Shown here: one piece after another, positions 63,541 through 64,000 of the stretch
Numbering within the stretch: the stretch's first letter is position 1
Layout: every line of letters begins with the position of its first letter
Origin: Bradyrhizobium arachidis
GTDB taxonomy: Bacteria; Pseudomonadota; Alphaproteobacteria; Rhizobiales; Xanthobacteraceae
Direction of reading: 5' to 3'
Length of the DNA: 64,000 nt
NCBI RefSeq assembly: GCF_024758505.1
Contig: NZ_CP077970.1
Span: 5,146,001 to 5,210,000 of the forward strand
Program-made: the position numbers and the translations under genes
The notes under the pieces: model-generated
Told to the model about the DNA's origin: nothing
The model's database searches: none
The model's input: the letters and a program-made list of their open reading frames with translations, nothing else

Positions 63541-63832
63541 CGCAAATCAGCCATGGACACGTCTTAACGTTCCATTTCTCGCTGAGGATTTGAATGAGCT
63601 TGGCCGTATCCGCCCACGCGAATATTGGCGGGTCACACCTTCGGCTGATTAGCGCAGCCTAACCCACCTCTTTCGCTTCCGCGTACAGACAGCGCGTGGA
63701 ATGGGTGGCGCGATGCCCATCAGCGCTGTGCACGCCGATGGGTTTCGCGACAGATCACCCTTCCCACAAGCTGTCATTCCCCAAGAGACCCGACCAAGAG
63801 ACCCGACCGTCTTGGGGCTGCAGTTCCCGATA

Positions 63833-64000
63833 CTATGCGCGTTCTATCTCGAGCGCGCGTTCTACCTCTATCTCTTGCTCCGCAAACTCCGGGCTGGGAG
63901 TCTCGCCTACCGAGACTTCCGCCATTCGGCGCTTGACCTCTTCACATGTCTTGCGGACGTCTTCGGTGAATACCGCGCATTCTTCGATGCGCTTGAAGAT
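63833..64000 (-). CDS. C-terminal end of an unknown helical protein (cut by window edge)
   Basis: Read on the minus strand from the right edge, 55 codons continue without a stop to TAG at 63835-63833. The product (IFKRIEECAVFTEDVRKTCEEV...) is charged and helical, and ends in a short ERA-LEIERA repeat. Amphipathic spacing supports a real coding end, but the family cannot be told from this fragment. Confidence 0.5.
   Translation of the reverse strand: MFKRIEECAVFTEDVRKTCEEVKRRMAEVSVGETPSPEFAEQEIEVERALEIERA

Overview
The window looks like a chromosomal segment of a high-GC alphaproteobacterium, most likely Bradyrhizobium or a close relative. This is inferred from the strong G/C bias at third codon positions, the alphaproteobacterial gene set (gapR/DUF2312, a bacterial NDUFA12 homologue, BA14K and DUF1236 proteins, RNase E with an internal insertion, vitamin-B12-dependent nrdJ) and dispersed palindromic repeats of the kind common between Bradyrhizobium genes. 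About 52 protein genes are supported. No rRNA, tRNA, CRISPR array or insertion sequence was seen.

Layout. 1-5.6 kb: envelope and stress genes (truncated AsmA-like protein, peroxiredoxin, M23 peptidase) and a translationally coupled DUF6502-DUF5666 pair with two dyads upstream. 5.7-12.5 kb: a compact + strand surface-glycan module with a glycosyltransferase fused to an ABC-2 permease, an ABC ATPase, a second glycosyltransferase, a NodU/CmcH-type carbamoyltransferase and a small unknown protein. 12.5-24.8 kb: housekeeping and wall genes (EamA transporter, beta-hydroxyacid dehydrogenase, prfB with a programmed frameshift, mrcA, amiC) divergent from rne, then a DadA-like oxidase. 24.8-31 kb: dctA, an aminotransferase, a BepA-like M48 protease, a DsbA-like protein and a DUF1236 protein. 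31.2-38.6 kb: aroQ-accB-accC, a three-gene sensory cluster (CHASE3 kinase, receiver, receiver-kinase), aat and a DUF2155 protein. 38.8-45.2 kb: SDR, HSL esterase, SBF-like transporter, a GlxA-type regulator divergent from an isonitrile-hydratase-like protein, NDUFA12 and BA14K. 45.3-53.5 kb: a receiver/hybrid-kinase pair, an EamA exporter and nrdJ behind a long structured leader. 53.5-64 kb: a more accessory stretch with an AT-richer AAA ATPase/TOPRIM-like gene, small membrane proteins, two SLT-domain proteins, a methyltransferase, gapR, and many copies of intergenic repeats.

How the genes work together. Several stop-start overlaps point to operons: DUF6502-DUF5666; ABC ATPase-glycosyltransferase; carbamoyltransferase-small ORF; CHASE3 kinase-receiver-receiver/kinase; receiver-hybrid kinase. 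The glycan module plausibly builds, carbamoylates and exports a cell-surface saccharide. The wall genes amiC, mrcA, the M23 peptidase and the SLT proteins remodel peptidoglycan. AccB/AccC supply malonyl-CoA synthesis.

The best candidates for something undescribed are the glycosyltransferase-permease fusion and its module, the AT-rich ATPase/TOPRIM gene downstream of nrdJ, and the long nrdJ leader RNA.
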